In this document: one piece after another, positions 35,187 through 45,018 of the stretch
How positions within the stretch are numbered: position 1 is the first letter of the stretch
Layout: each line of letters begins with the position of its first letter
Assembly (NCBI RefSeq): GCF_026248685.1
Contig: NZ_CP111040.1
Coordinates: 124,001 to 188,000, forward strand
Direction: 5' to 3'
Origin: Haladaptatus caseinilyticus
GTDB lineage: Archaea; Halobacteriota; Halobacteria; Halobacteriales; Haladaptataceae
Length of the DNA: 64,000 bases
The notes under the pieces: generated by a model
Told to the model about the DNA's origin: nothing
What the model saw: only the letters and a program-made list of their open reading frames with translations
The model's database searches: none
Translations under genes and position numbers: made by a program

Positions 35187-36737
35187 TTGTTTGAAATTGC
35201 CAGAAACAAACAATCTTTAAACGAGTACGGACTTGCAGTGTTGCTCAACATCGGTGTCTTCGTTTTCACACCCATTCTTGGAATGGTTTTTGAGATATTA
35301 AGTGCCCCATTGCCCCTATTCATCGCGCTTGGTTTCGTCCTCGCTTTGTATGGATTGTATTGCATAGCCATAGAATCAATTTTACAAGGACTAGCAGTCT
35401 CACTTCTCGTCTTAATGACGACTGCTGCTAATGTTCCCCTCTCTACAGATATTGTTGGAGGAATTGGCCCTCAAATTTGGCTTTATCAGATTCCATTGGT
35501 TGGGATTTTCGCCATTTACGCTCTCCGAACATGGTCACGAAATCACGTTTTAGTAGCACATCTGCTCTTGGGAAGCTTTGCCGTTTGGACAGTTGTTTCA
35601 CTTCCTTTCATTGCAGGTCCTCGGGTCGATATGGCTGTTTGGTTCGCGGTATATGCTATTCAGTTCACTCTTATTTTCGTTCTTGTTTCGCGATTAATAT
35701 TGGATGGCATACTTTCGCGACGTTCCACAATTGGGGTTCTTGGAATCACTGTAGTCTGGCACGTACTTCTCGGCATGGCTCAGATCATCAATAAAGGTCC
35801 ATTTGGGATCTCGCATCTTGGAGAAAGTACCAGAGTAGTTGATTCAATTTCTTTTGGATTGCTTGGTGCCTATCAAACAGGTCCCTACGTGAGCGGGTTG
35901 GCTGGTGGTGCAGCATTCGCGAGTCTTTGTGTTATGATTTGTCCTATTTTGATAACGTATGCTTACCAATCTAATGGGCTCGAACGGAGCACTTCACTAC
36001 TGATGATATTGTTTTTGATTATCACGGTTCGATTTACGGCATGGGATGCAAGTCGTGGTGGCCTTATTGTCGGTATAGGAGTTCTTGGGTGTATATGGCT
36101 CGCAAATCAGGTAGGTTTCTTGGAAGGCAAAAACCCATCTAAACTTGCAGTTCGTCTGTTCGGTGTTCTTGGGAGTTTGTTAGCATTCACTTCCGTTTTA
36201 ATAGGAAAACTTCGTCGTTCTAGTCGAGGTAAACTCTGGTTTGAACCAATTCCTAAAAGAAGTGACCAATATGCACTCAGCTATCTCTCGCCTGGTGATG
36301 CCGTAGATTTCGTAAAAACCATTCACATACCGGGATTTGATGCGTCAAACCTAGCTATCAGAATTTGGATGTACGTTATTGGACTTGATTTGTTCTTACA
36401 ACATCCAATCTTTGGAATTGGTGGAGTAAATTTTGCTTATATTGCTGAAGGATATGGATTTAATGATCCACATGAAATGCATAACATCTTTGTTATGCTC
36501 CTTGCTGAAACCGGTTTTCCGGGATTTTTATTGTATTCAGCTGCTCTCTGTGGTGTCTTAGTGACTTCGTGGCGCCGATTCAATCAAACTGGTGATATTC
36601 TGATCATCGGGGCCGTTGCAGGGTTGATTGGTTATATTGCCACATTGAATCTTCGTTCTGGATTTGTCCGTACCCCAGCAATATTCACTTTTTGGGCACT
36701 GGCAGGTGCCCTCGTAGCTCCGAAATTAGATGAGTAA
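35187..36737 (+). CDS. O-antigen ligase/Wzy-like membrane protein
   Basis: The product has 516 residues with about eleven hydrophobic segments. The outside loop before the last helices has HPIFGIGGVNFAYIAEGYGF, then PHEMHNIFVMLLAETGFPGF, the Wzy_C/WaaL pattern with conserved His and Glu. It is paralogous to the element-borne protein at 14936-16447. The start is TTG at 35187: no in-frame ATG lies upstream before a stop, and the next Met would remove the first helix. Such proteins polymerise lipid-linked repeat units or move them to an acceptor on the outer membrane face. It lies between two AP-superfamily genes, with about 200 bp of AT-rich sequence before the next gene. Confidence 0.8.
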   Translation: MFEIARNKQSLNEYGLAVLLNIGVFVFTPILGMVFEILSAPLPLFIALGFVLALYGLYCIAIESILQGLAVSLLVLMTTAANVPLSTDIVGGIGPQIWLYQIPLVGIFAIYALRTWSRNHVLVAHLLLGSFAVWTVVSLPFIAGPRVDMAVWFAVYAIQFTLIFVLVSRLILDGILSRRSTIGVLGITVVWHVLLGMAQIINKGPFGISHLGESTRVVDSISFGLLGAYQTGPYVSGLAGGAAFASLCVMICPILITYAYQSNGLERSTSLLMILFLIITVRFTAWDASRGGLIVGIGVLGCIWLANQVGFLEGKNPSKLAVRLFGVLGSLLAFTSVLIGKLRRSSRGKLWFEPIPKRSDQYALSYLSPGDAVDFVKTIHIPGFDASNLAIRIWMYVIGLDLFLQHPIFGIGGVNFAYIAEGYGFNDPHEMHNIFVMLLAETGFPGFLLYSAALCGVLVTSWRRFNQTGDILIIGAVAGLIGYIATLNLRSGFVRTPAIFTFWALAGALVAPKLDE

Positions 36738-36943
36738 CTACCATCTATAGGAATAATAAGCTATCCAATCTAAACTCCCGCTCATCTAAATTAATCAAAT
36801 AAAATTAGAAAAGAAGAATTTTATGTTTTATCACTATAGGTATAAAGATATATTACTTTTTTGCAGAATCATAATTGTTGTTGGAGATGGTTGGTGAATA
36901 CCGATAGATTTTACCGCAATTCCTTCATCCGGTCATACAGTGT

Positions 36944-38374
36944 ATGAACGTCCTCCTTTATGTAATCGATTGCCTCCGTAGCGATCACGTTTCGAGCTAT
37001 GGATACTCGCGAGAAACGACACCAAATATTGATTCAGTTGCTGCTGATGGCATTCGGTATACGGAGTGTTCTACCCCTGCCACTTGGACGAGACCAGTCA
37101 GTGTCTCGCTTCTCACAGGGTCTTATCCATCGACACATGGAGTGCGACACCGAGATAATATCTTTCCGTCGAATCTTAAACGTCTTCCACAGTACCTCTC
37201 CGAATCAGGCTTCGAGACTGTTGGTGTATCAACTATGGGGAATGTCTCGAGCGCTCTTGGCTACAATATTGGATTTGACTCATACCATGACATATATAAA
37301 GATGAAGAAATCATCCAGAAGAGGCGACGCACGTCCACCGACCGAGAAAAACTTCTCCACGAAGAACAAGAAGAGATTGCGCTGCCACGTGCTGAAGATA
37401 TTACAGACCAACTTGTACCAATAATACAACAAGCCGATCATGATCTATTCTCTTTTGCTTGGAGTATTGACCCACATATGCCACTGGACCCACCGGAAAC
37501 TCACCGAGACTTTCTTGACGAAGAATACAGTGGACCAATCGATGGGAGTTTTGAATCACTACCAAACGAGTTTTCGAGTGCAGATATAAAACGACTACAG
37601 GACCTTTACGACTGCGAAATAAAATACACGGACGAGCAATTTGGTAATATTATTGACGAATTGAAAAGCAACGGAGAATACGAGGAAAGCTTAATCATTG
37701 TGCTCGGAGATCATGGTGAAGCATACTATGAGCATGATCACATCTTCCATGGGTCGTGTCCCCACGATGAGGTACTCAGTGTTCCGTTGATCATCAAACC
37801 GCCGAAAGAGTTCACACAGAGGGGGATGGAGGTGACTGAACCAGTTTCTCTTATAGACGTATGTCCCACAATCCTCGACATTGTTGGAATCGACCCTCAA
37901 GTGGATCATATGCAGGGTCAAAAAATTCCTCCGTTCGGGAATACTGAGACAGATCGATGTGTTTTCGCTGAAACACAGACATGGGATTTCTCACCATCGT
38001 ACCAAGCAGTCCGGGATAATCGTTGGAAATACATAGAAATAAATCGTCCACCTTTCTTCGATGTGCTGAGAAAAATGTATGCACACAGAAAAGAGCTATC
38101 TGGCAAAAAATACATACTGAAGGTACTTAAGGACAGTTTATTTGACGAAATTTATAGTGAACCAGATAAGCTCCTGTATGACCTTCAAAATGATCCTCAA
38201 GAACAGGAAAACTTAATCGAAGCTCGTCCTGAGATCGGTGAGAAATTTGAGTCCATACTTTCCGACTGGGTTGATGAATGTTATCGGTTAAACCAAAAAA
38301 TAGAAGATTCCACGGATGACGAAATTGACTCCGGAACGATGGAGCAATTAAAACAGCTCGGTTACGCCGACTAA
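36944..38374 (+). CDS. Alkaline-phosphatase/sulfatase-superfamily enzyme (Thr in the nucleophile position)
   Basis: The 476-residue protein begins MNVLLYVIDCLRSDHVSSYG (metal-binding Asp9) and carries STPATWTRPVSVSLLTGSYP. Sulfatases have C-x-P-x-R at this point; here it is T49-R-P-V-S, so Thr is the likely nucleophile. Other metal residues appear in SWSxDPHMPLDPP-like and VLGDHGEAYYEHDHIFHG. The C-terminus is LKQLGYAD. Of the five family members it is the longest and the most like classic sulfatases in length. It precedes a flippase gene, from which it is separated by 189 bp, and probably modifies the exported glycan. Confidence 0.8.
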   Translation: MNVLLYVIDCLRSDHVSSYGYSRETTPNIDSVAADGIRYTECSTPATWTRPVSVSLLTGSYPSTHGVRHRDNIFPSNLKRLPQYLSESGFETVGVSTMGNVSSALGYNIGFDSYHDIYKDEEIIQKRRRTSTDREKLLHEEQEEIALPRAEDITDQLVPIIQQADHDLFSFAWSIDPHMPLDPPETHRDFLDEEYSGPIDGSFESLPNEFSSADIKRLQDLYDCEIKYTDEQFGNIIDELKSNGEYEESLIIVLGDHGEAYYEHDHIFHGSCPHDEVLSVPLIIKPPKEFTQRGMEVTEPVSLIDVCPTILDIVGIDPQVDHMQGQKIPPFGNTETDRCVFAETQTWDFSPSYQAVRDNRWKYIEINRPPFFDVLRKMYAHRKELSGKKYILKVLKDSLFDEIYSEPDKLLYDLQNDPQEQENLIEARPEIGEKFESILSDWVDECYRLNQKIEDSTDDEIDSGTMEQLKQLGYAD

Positions 38375-38563
38375 AACCAATGGAACAGAAAGCTGTTCGG
38401 TCCTTTGGCTGTCAACTGTTGTCGAAGAGTTTGGCGGCATATCGCTGCTCGAGTAACTATACCAACTTTAGTAAAAATGGCAGGTTGTTAATGCCAATCA
38501 CTGAAAAACGTATAGAGTCTGCCGATAAAAATAATCCACTGCTAAAGGATCTGGGGTGGTATA

Positions 38564-40099
38564 ATGTCTGATAAGTCAGATGCACTCTTTAAGACGATTC
38601 TTACTTCGAGTGGTATCCTTATTATTGGATTAGCTTTCAGAATGGGACTGGGATTTCTTGGTCGAGTTGTAATCGCCCGGTTTCTCGGGAAAGTTAATTA
38701 TGGAAGTGTTTCACTGGGCCTGACACTAATGATGACTACATCAGTTCTCGTTGTCGTCGGAATCGACAATGGGATTGGCAGATATCTCCCCCGATACGAC
38801 GAACGGCATAGACGGCGCGGAATTCTCATGTCCGCATTTCAAATCGTCGTTCCAATTGCGTTCCTGGTGGGGCTTCTGATTGTAGTCTTTGCCGACGTTA
38901 TTGCATCTGATGTTTTTCATACTCCAGAACTCACGGAGGTGATCCGAATCTTTGGGATAACTATCCCATTTGCTGCCTTCGTCCGTCTTACTGTCGGAAG
39001 TATACGGGGAATGCAGGAGGCACTGCCGAGAGTATACATTGAAAACATCGCACTACCGATAAGCCGGTTTGCACTGATCGCAGCAGCTGTTATTTTGGGA
39101 TTCGAAAGTGTCGGCATTGCTTGGGCCTACGCAGGAGCATATGGATTAGCTGCCACCCTCTCTCTGTTTTACCTTTGGAAAAAGACCCCTCTCTTAGAAC
39201 GCACTGAGTTCGCGTCGATGCATCGGGAACTACTCCTTTTTTCAGCACCACTAATGGTTTCGGCAACTATGAACATTATTCTCTCTAACTTAGACACATT
39301 CATGCTTGGTGTCTTATCATCGCCGGGTGAGGTCGGCATATATAATGTCGCTTATCCGCTTGCGAATTTATTGACTATATTACTAACCGCGTTTAATTTT
39401 GTCTTTATGCCTACTATCTCTGAATTGCAATCAAATGGGGAATACCAACAACTGGGCAGGGTGTATCACGTCGTATCCAAGTGGGTGTTTGTTTTCACCC
39501 TCCCGATATTCATTGTTCTCGCATTCTATCCCCAGCCGATTATTCGGCTGACATTCGGACCAGAATACATCGACGGTGGATTTGCGCTTACTATCCTGGC
39601 AATTGGATTTTTTACTCACACGGTTGTCGGACCGACTGGAAACACGTTGATGGCGGTCGGCCGATCTCAGTTGATTATGTATGCTAATATTATTGTCGCA
39701 AGTGTGAATACTGTGCTCAATATTCTTCTCATTCCGGAGTTCTCCTTTGTCGGTGCGGCAATAGCGACGACGATTGGTTATATTACGATGAATTCCATTT
39801 ATATAATATATTTGAACAAAGAGCTTGGAATTCATCCATTCCGGGCAGAGGTATTCCGTCCAGGATTGATTGCAATAGCTCTTTGGATTGGGATTTATTT
39901 AACTAGTCAACAACTTCCATTGACGCCATTAGTATCAATGATTTCTAGTATAATCCTTTTTGGCCCTCTTTACGCGATAGTGATTCTCAGGTTTGGCGGA
40001 GTAGAGAGCGAAGAGTTGGCCCTTTTGCGATCGCTTGAGAGCAAAATAGGAGTTGATTTGAATCCTCTCAGAAAGTTCGCAAAGCGGTTCATGGGATAA
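38564..40099 (+). CDS. Wzx/RfbX-type lipid-linked oligosaccharide flippase
   Basis: The protein has 511 residues with 12-14 hydrophobic helices of the MATE/polysaccharide-transport fold. The N-terminal helix ends LGFLGRVVIARFLGKVNYGS, the usual RxLGxxxYG block, and SNLDTFMLGVLSSPGEVGIY marks the middle helix with the conserved Asp. It moves lipid-linked glycans from the cytosolic to the outer membrane face, as AglR does for N-glycans in Haloferax. A short frame (38380-38571) overlaps its start by an ATG...TGA arrangement but shows no domain character. A second flippase is encoded at 54771-56213, suggesting two glycan types. Confidence 0.85.
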   Translation: MSDKSDALFKTILTSSGILIIGLAFRMGLGFLGRVVIARFLGKVNYGSVSLGLTLMMTTSVLVVVGIDNGIGRYLPRYDERHRRRGILMSAFQIVVPIAFLVGLLIVVFADVIASDVFHTPELTEVIRIFGITIPFAAFVRLTVGSIRGMQEALPRVYIENIALPISRFALIAAAVILGFESVGIAWAYAGAYGLAATLSLFYLWKKTPLLERTEFASMHRELLLFSAPLMVSATMNIILSNLDTFMLGVLSSPGEVGIYNVAYPLANLLTILLTAFNFVFMPTISELQSNGEYQQLGRVYHVVSKWVFVFTLPIFIVLAFYPQPIIRLTFGPEYIDGGFALTILAIGFFTHTVVGPTGNTLMAVGRSQLIMYANIIVASVNTVLNILLIPEFSFVGAAIATTIGYITMNSIYIIYLNKELGIHPFRAEVFRPGLIAIALWIGIYLTSQQLPLTPLVSMISSIILFGPLYAIVILRFGGVESEELALLRSLESKIGVDLNPLRKFAKRFMG

Positions 40100-40155
40100 G
40101 CGCACCGAACGATCGTCAAATATTGAAAGTGAAAATTGACTGTTTGACAGTCCAC

Positions 40156-41472
40156 TCAGGCGTAGCCCAAATCCTTGAGTCGATCTTCTACTTCCTCTGG
40201 AACAGCATTATCCTGTTCAACGTGTTTTGTCTTTAAATCATCAATCAATGTATCTAGCCGTTCTTTCCCAGACTGTTGTTGATTACTTCCTGTCTCAACA
40301 AAGTCGCTTGTAGTTTCGAACCCGTAATAATCGACCGGTCCAGCAACTCCCCTAAGTGGTTCGTCATACTCTTTGATTTTGTCTCCCAGACCATTCTTTT
40401 CCAGCTTCCGTTCACTCCAAGATGTAAGGCCTATATATTCAGTTAGCCGGTCGCGTTCGGTCACGGGGCTTAATAGCGTCTGTCCTCGCTGACTTTCCGA
40501 AATTCCGGCAGCGTCGAGAACAGTTTTGTGGACATCAAGGATATTGACTGGCTTTTTAACATTTCCAGTTAATCCATCACCCGATAAACACAGGGGTACA
40601 TGCGTCAGCTGTGGATATACACCATGCTCATGACCCCACGCATCATACTCACCGAGCATTTCACCGTGATCTGAGAGAGTAATTATATAGTCAAATTCCT
40701 CTTGAAGTTCACCGAATATCTTTCGATAAATATCGGAAAGATATGCGGCACAATCATCATATGCTTGTTGTATTAGTTCTCGGTTGTTTTCGTTACCAAT
40801 GGATAGGTCACCGATGGCTTCGGTAAGGCCAGGATCCTCGGTGGACATGTACTCTTCTGGTGCCTGATACGGCTCATGAGCTTCCATCAAATTGAGAAAG
40901 AGAAATTCCTGCTCTCCAAAGTTAATGTCATTTATTTCACTTAACGCTTCGAGGGCTCCGCCATACTTAACCATCTCGTTGTCTCCAATTGCGTATTTTG
41001 CTCCGAGAAGGAGTGAAGGCAATATATCAGACTCACTTCTCACACATTCGAGAACTGCTTCTATGTATTTTCTAAATCCATGTTTATCTGTTTCTCGGCT
41101 GAATTTTGGGAAATTAAATATCCCCTCCTGATTGAATTTTTCGAATTTTTCTGGTGTCCGAAAATCCTTATAACCACGATCGAAATTAAAATGGCTGGTA
41201 ATATTCGTATTCGCACTAAACGCCCTAGTAGTATACCCTTCCGCCTCCAATTGTTCTGCGAGAGTCAATTCTTCACAGTTACAATAGATATTTTTTGCGT
41301 GAACCCCGACCTCACTAGGATACAGTCCAGTGAATAATGAGGCATGTGCGGGCACGGTCCAGTTCGCTGTGGTATACGCACGCTCAAACCGCCGACCTGG
41401 TAGCCAATTGAAATGCTTATCAAACGAATCCTTTCGTAACGTATCGAGAACCACGAGTGCAATGTTTGTCAT
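40156..41472 (-). CDS. Alkaline-phosphatase/sulfatase-superfamily enzyme (Thr in the nucleophile position)
   Basis: The protein has 438 residues. It starts with TNIALVVLDTLRKDSFDKHF (Asp10), then RAYTTANWTVPAHASLFTGL, where Thr39 takes the place of the sulfatase Cys and the C-x-P-x-R arginine is absent (T-V-P-A-H). Metal-site motifs IITLSDHGEMLGEYDAWGHE and YPQLTHVPLCLSG follow, and the C-terminus is LKDLGYA. It faces the flippase gene in convergent orientation, with stops 56 bp apart. Context suggests a role in adding or removing a phospho- or sulfo-group on the polysaccharide; the chemistry is unproven. Confidence 0.8.
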   Translation of the reverse strand: MTNIALVVLDTLRKDSFDKHFNWLPGRRFERAYTTANWTVPAHASLFTGLYPSEVGVHAKNIYCNCEELTLAEQLEAEGYTTRAFSANTNITSHFNFDRGYKDFRTPEKFEKFNQEGIFNFPKFSRETDKHGFRKYIEAVLECVRSESDILPSLLLGAKYAIGDNEMVKYGGALEALSEINDINFGEQEFLFLNLMEAHEPYQAPEEYMSTEDPGLTEAIGDLSIGNENNRELIQQAYDDCAAYLSDIYRKIFGELQEEFDYIITLSDHGEMLGEYDAWGHEHGVYPQLTHVPLCLSGDGLTGNVKKPVNILDVHKTVLDAAGISESQRGQTLLSPVTERDRLTEYIGLTSWSERKLEKNGLGDKIKEYDEPLRGVAGPVDYYGFETTSDFVETGSNQQQSGKERLDTLIDDLKTKHVEQDNAVPEEVEDRLKDLGYA

Positions 41473-41631
41473 ATAGTATTTTCCTTTTAGAAATCAATCA
41501 TTTGGACACTTCTTTAACTATTTTTCCGCCCAAAAGCCTTATTTTATGAGGCTTGATTTTCTCCATTGCAATATCCGTGCAGCTCAAAGGTAATAATACA
41601 TTTGGCATTCCGCTTGAAATAGGTTCATACT

Positions 41632-42765
41632 ATGAGTAGAATCGCTATCGTTCATCCAAATCTACAAATGAAAGGTGGAGCGGAAGACGTCTGCATGCAA
41701 GTAATCGAAGCTCTTCAAGATGAAAATGATGTTACCCTCCTAACTCTTATAAGCCCAAACATTACCGAGTTGAACCAGTATTTCGATACTAACGTTCGAG
41801 AGCTCTCTGTACGAGTGGTCCCTCAAGCAATAACTGAAATTTGTCAACGGGCGGGAAATCGGGCTGTTAAGCTTCAATCAGCGATACTCGCTCGATTCGC
41901 AAAACGAAACCTCGCCGATTTCGATCAAATGATCAGCACAAAAAACGAACTCGCACTCGACATCAACTCAGTCGAGTACATTCATCATCCCCAGTACTCC
42001 ATCGATGATCCTGGGCTTATTAATGAATCACTCCCAAGGCAAGCATACGACAGACTGTGTCGCGAACTCGCAGATGTCGACCGGTCGAAACTCGATTCGA
42101 TTTGCTTGCTTGCAAATTCGGATTGGACAGCAGAATCATTCCATGATGCGTACGGCATTCGCCCAAAAACAGTTTATCCACCTGTTCACACTGACCGATT
42201 TTCCCAATTAGATTGGGAGGACCGTGAAAACGGATTTTTGACGATTGGCCGAATCGGACCAAGTAAACGGATTCTCAATAACATTGAGATAGTTGCCCAG
42301 CTACGAGAGCGGGGGCACGATGTACATCTCCATATCGCTGGGCCAACAACGGACGGTGAGTATTGTGATCGCGTAAAACGTCGCGCCGCCGAACTTGAAT
42401 TCGTTCATTTCGAAGGATCTGTCGCATATGATTCCCTTACTGAATTGATAAATGAGCATCGATATGGTCTTCACGGTCGTCCATACGAGCATTTTGGAAT
42501 CGTCGTTGCTGAGATGGCTGCGGGAGGGATGGTTCCATTTGCCCCAAACAGTGGAGGCCAGCGAGAAATTCTGAATGAAGAAAGCACACTGCTATATGAC
42601 TCTCCCACCGACGCGATAGAAAAAATCGAAACGATACTCGAAGATGCGGAGCGACAGACCGCGGTTCGAGAGACCCTTTCATCAACTTCACAACGGTTCA
42701 GTCGAGATCGCTTCAAAAGAGAAATCCGCGAGATTGTAATGAAGGAGCCCGAATCAAATGAATAA
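41632..42765 (+). CDS. GT4-type glycosyltransferase
   Basis: The protein has 377 residues in two Rossmann halves. It starts IAIVHPNLQMKGGAEDVCMQ, the nucleotide-sugar-side GGAE loop; FLTIGRIGPSKRILNNIEIV begins the second half, and HGRPYEHFGIVVAEMAAGGM is the EX7E-type donor-binding motif. GT4 enzymes retain the anomeric configuration and use NDP-sugars, acting on the cytosolic face of the membrane. Its stop overlaps the next start by 8 bp (ATGAATAA), so three GT4 genes form one operon. Confidence 0.85.
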   Translation: MSRIAIVHPNLQMKGGAEDVCMQVIEALQDENDVTLLTLISPNITELNQYFDTNVRELSVRVVPQAITEICQRAGNRAVKLQSAILARFAKRNLADFDQMISTKNELALDINSVEYIHHPQYSIDDPGLINESLPRQAYDRLCRELADVDRSKLDSICLLANSDWTAESFHDAYGIRPKTVYPPVHTDRFSQLDWEDRENGFLTIGRIGPSKRILNNIEIVAQLRERGHDVHLHIAGPTTDGEYCDRVKRRAAELEFVHFEGSVAYDSLTELINEHRYGLHGRPYEHFGIVVAEMAAGGMVPFAPNSGGQREILNEESTLLYDSPTDAIEKIETILEDAERQTAVRETLSSTSQRFSRDRFKREIREIVMKEPESNE

Positions 42766-43855
42766 AATCGGAATTAATGCGCGAGTGTTAACGAAACCGA
42801 ATCCAACTGGCGTCAGCCGGTACACACATAAATTACTCGAAGCCCTCGTTCAGCAGGAGGATGATTTCGAATACGTTCTTTTCGGCGTCGAATCAATCCC
42901 AGAACCATTCACTGAGTTTCCTACAGTCACCAATGCAGGCGTTCCGACTCCTGCTCACAGTGGTCACCGTGCCCACATCTGGGAGCAAACAACTCTTCCG
43001 AAAGCAATCGACCGTCACGATCTTGATGTGTTTCACACGCCAGCTGGGCAGCCACCAGTAATAGCACGAACGCCGCTTGTAACGACGATTCATGACATCT
43101 CACCAATTAGCCACCCGGAGTGGTTTTCGCGAGCATATGCCACTGTCTATCGAATTCTCACACCACTTGCAGTCCGAACGTCGGATCGACTCCTTACAGT
43201 CTCCAAATTTGCTCAAGAAGAAATTACCAATTATTATCCTCGCTCTGCAGGCAAAACGCTTGTGACGTACAATGGTGTTACACCACCGAATGGATCTGGT
43301 AAGATAATCGACGACCTGTCAGAAGATAGATTTATACTCTCTGTTGGAGCGACAAACCCACGAAAGAACTTAAAGTCGTTAGTACGTTCGTATCGACATT
43401 ATCGAGAGAACGTGAGCAATCCGGTGGATCTTGTGCTTGCCGGACCGGATCGAGATGTGTTCGCTTCAAACGATCTTCCTGACGTTTCTGGCGTTCATGC
43501 ACTCGGGTTCGTTTCGGACCCGGAGCTAACTTGGCTATATCGGAACGCCGCAACACTAGCGTATCCATCACTCTACGAAGGATTTGGATTACCAATTGTT
43601 GAGGCTATGCACGTCGGAACACCAGTTATCACGTCGGATCGAGGTGCCATGGCAGAAATCGCTGGGGATGCCGCATTGTTGGCTGATCCAAATGATCCCG
43701 AGGAAATCGCGAAGTGCATTGAGCGGGTGGTTAATTCAGATACATTCTCCACGGAACTTGCGCGTCAGGGACGCTCTCGTGCCGCCGAATTCACCTGGGA
43801 GAGGACAGCACGTGATACAATTGCCGCATACCGAGAGGTGATCGAGAATGTCTAA
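42758..43855 (+). CDS. GT4-type glycosyltransferase
   Basis: The protein has 365 residues. It starts KIGINARVLTKPNPTGVSRY, typical of WbpY/mannosyltransferase-like GT4 proteins. FILSVGATNPRKNLKSLVRS begins the second Rossmann domain, and YPSLYEGFGLPIVEAMHVGT is the EX7E motif (ExFGLPIVE). It probably adds a mannose- or rhamnose-type sugar, but the donor cannot be read. It overlaps the previous and following genes by 8 bp each. Confidence 0.85.
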   Translation: MNKIGINARVLTKPNPTGVSRYTHKLLEALVQQEDDFEYVLFGVESIPEPFTEFPTVTNAGVPTPAHSGHRAHIWEQTTLPKAIDRHDLDVFHTPAGQPPVIARTPLVTTIHDISPISHPEWFSRAYATVYRILTPLAVRTSDRLLTVSKFAQEEITNYYPRSAGKTLVTYNGVTPPNGSGKIIDDLSEDRFILSVGATNPRKNLKSLVRSYRHYRENVSNPVDLVLAGPDRDVFASNDLPDVSGVHALGFVSDPELTWLYRNAATLAYPSLYEGFGLPIVEAMHVGTPVITSDRGAMAEIAGDAALLADPNDPEEIAKCIERVVNSDTFSTELARQGRSRAAEFTWERTARDTIAAYREVIENV

Positions 43856-44975
43856 TGACTCGCCTAACGTACTCCAAGTGAGTAAATTCTACTACCCGGA
43901 CGTTGGTGGTGTTGAACGGGTTGTCCAGCAGCTTGCGGAAGGGCTAAACTCTTCGTATAGAATGCGTGTTCTAGCATCGACAACAAAGGGAGCTGGAGAA
44001 ACAACGAAAGTCAACAGTGTACCAGTAAATCGCACCAGTAGCCTTGGAACAATATTATCTGTATCCGCATCCCCGACCTTCCCTGTCCAACTTGCACGAA
44101 TGCAAAGAGAGGCAGACATTATTCACTATCACCTACCGAATCCGCTCTGTGTCGCGTCACATTTCCTCACGCCAGCGGCAGACGCGAAAATAGTCGTAAC
44201 ATATCATAGCGATATCGTCCGACAACAGTCTGCATTGAAATTTTATCGGCCGTTCTTACGCCGGTTTCTCGATCAGGCAGATCGAATTATTGTGACCTCG
44301 CCGAACTTGCTTCAATCTTCTGAGCATCTCACACCATACGAAGAAAAATGTACAGTTATACCACTGTCAATCGATCTCGATGACTACTCTGTCCCAAGCA
44401 ATGATCCGCCCAATCTACCGATTGATTCGGATCGCCCCACATTGTTGTTCGTTGGACGGTTAATCTACTACAAGGGGGTTGAGTATCTTGTCGATGCTAT
44501 GGCTAACATTGACGCAACTCTACTGATCGCTGGAGACGGTGAATTGCGAGAATCACTACAAGAACGAGCTGTTGCACGTGGAGTTGACGATAAGGTTCAT
44601 TTCCTCGGATACGTTCCGGATGAGCATCTCCCTCATTGCTACGAAGCAGCCGATTTGTTCGTTCTTCCTTCTGTCGAACCGAGTGAAGCATTCGGTATTG
44701 TTCAGTTAGAGGCAATGGCATATAAGACGCCAATAGTGAATACAGATCTTAGAACGGGCGTTCCCTGGGTAAGTAAACACGGAGTCACTGGCCGGACAAC
44801 AGAACCCAGAAATCCAGACGGCCTTGCCAATGAAATCAATAGCGTGTTAGAAAACCAAGAATTGTTACGTGAATACGGTAACAATGCTTATCAGCGAGTT
44901 CAACAGCAGTTCAATGAACAGACAATGCTCCAAAAGGTAGATCAGGTCTATCGTGAGATCTTAGCAGAACAATAG
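43848..44975 (+). CDS. GT4-type glycosyltransferase
   Basis: The protein has 375 residues. VSKFYYPDVGGVERVVQQLA is the acceptor-side GGVE loop, TLLFVGRLIYYKGVEYLVDA starts the second half, and PSVEPSEAFGIVQLEAMAYK carries the EX7E motif. It is the third gene of a translationally coupled GT4 trio. The acceptor is probably the growing lipid-linked glycan. The stop is 43 bp before the stop of the convergent nucleotidylyltransferase gene. Confidence 0.85.
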   Translation: MSNDSPNVLQVSKFYYPDVGGVERVVQQLAEGLNSSYRMRVLASTTKGAGETTKVNSVPVNRTSSLGTILSVSASPTFPVQLARMQREADIIHYHLPNPLCVASHFLTPAADAKIVVTYHSDIVRQQSALKFYRPFLRRFLDQADRIIVTSPNLLQSSEHLTPYEEKCTVIPLSIDLDDYSVPSNDPPNLPIDSDRPTLLFVGRLIYYKGVEYLVDAMANIDATLLIAGDGELRESLQERAVARGVDDKVHFLGYVPDEHLPHCYEAADLFVLPSVEPSEAFGIVQLEAMAYKTPIVNTDLRTGVPWVSKHGVTGRTTEPRNPDGLANEINSVLENQELLREYGNNAYQRVQQQFNEQTMLQKVDQVYREILAEQ

Positions 44976-45018
44976 TGCCGATATTGAGACGGTGGCTATG
45001 AGTGAGGATTAGTCATCG

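Noticed and set aside
38380-38571. 63-codon frame overlapping the flippase start
   Set aside because: The overlap looks operon-like, but the product has no domain, no hydrophobic pattern and no start signal.
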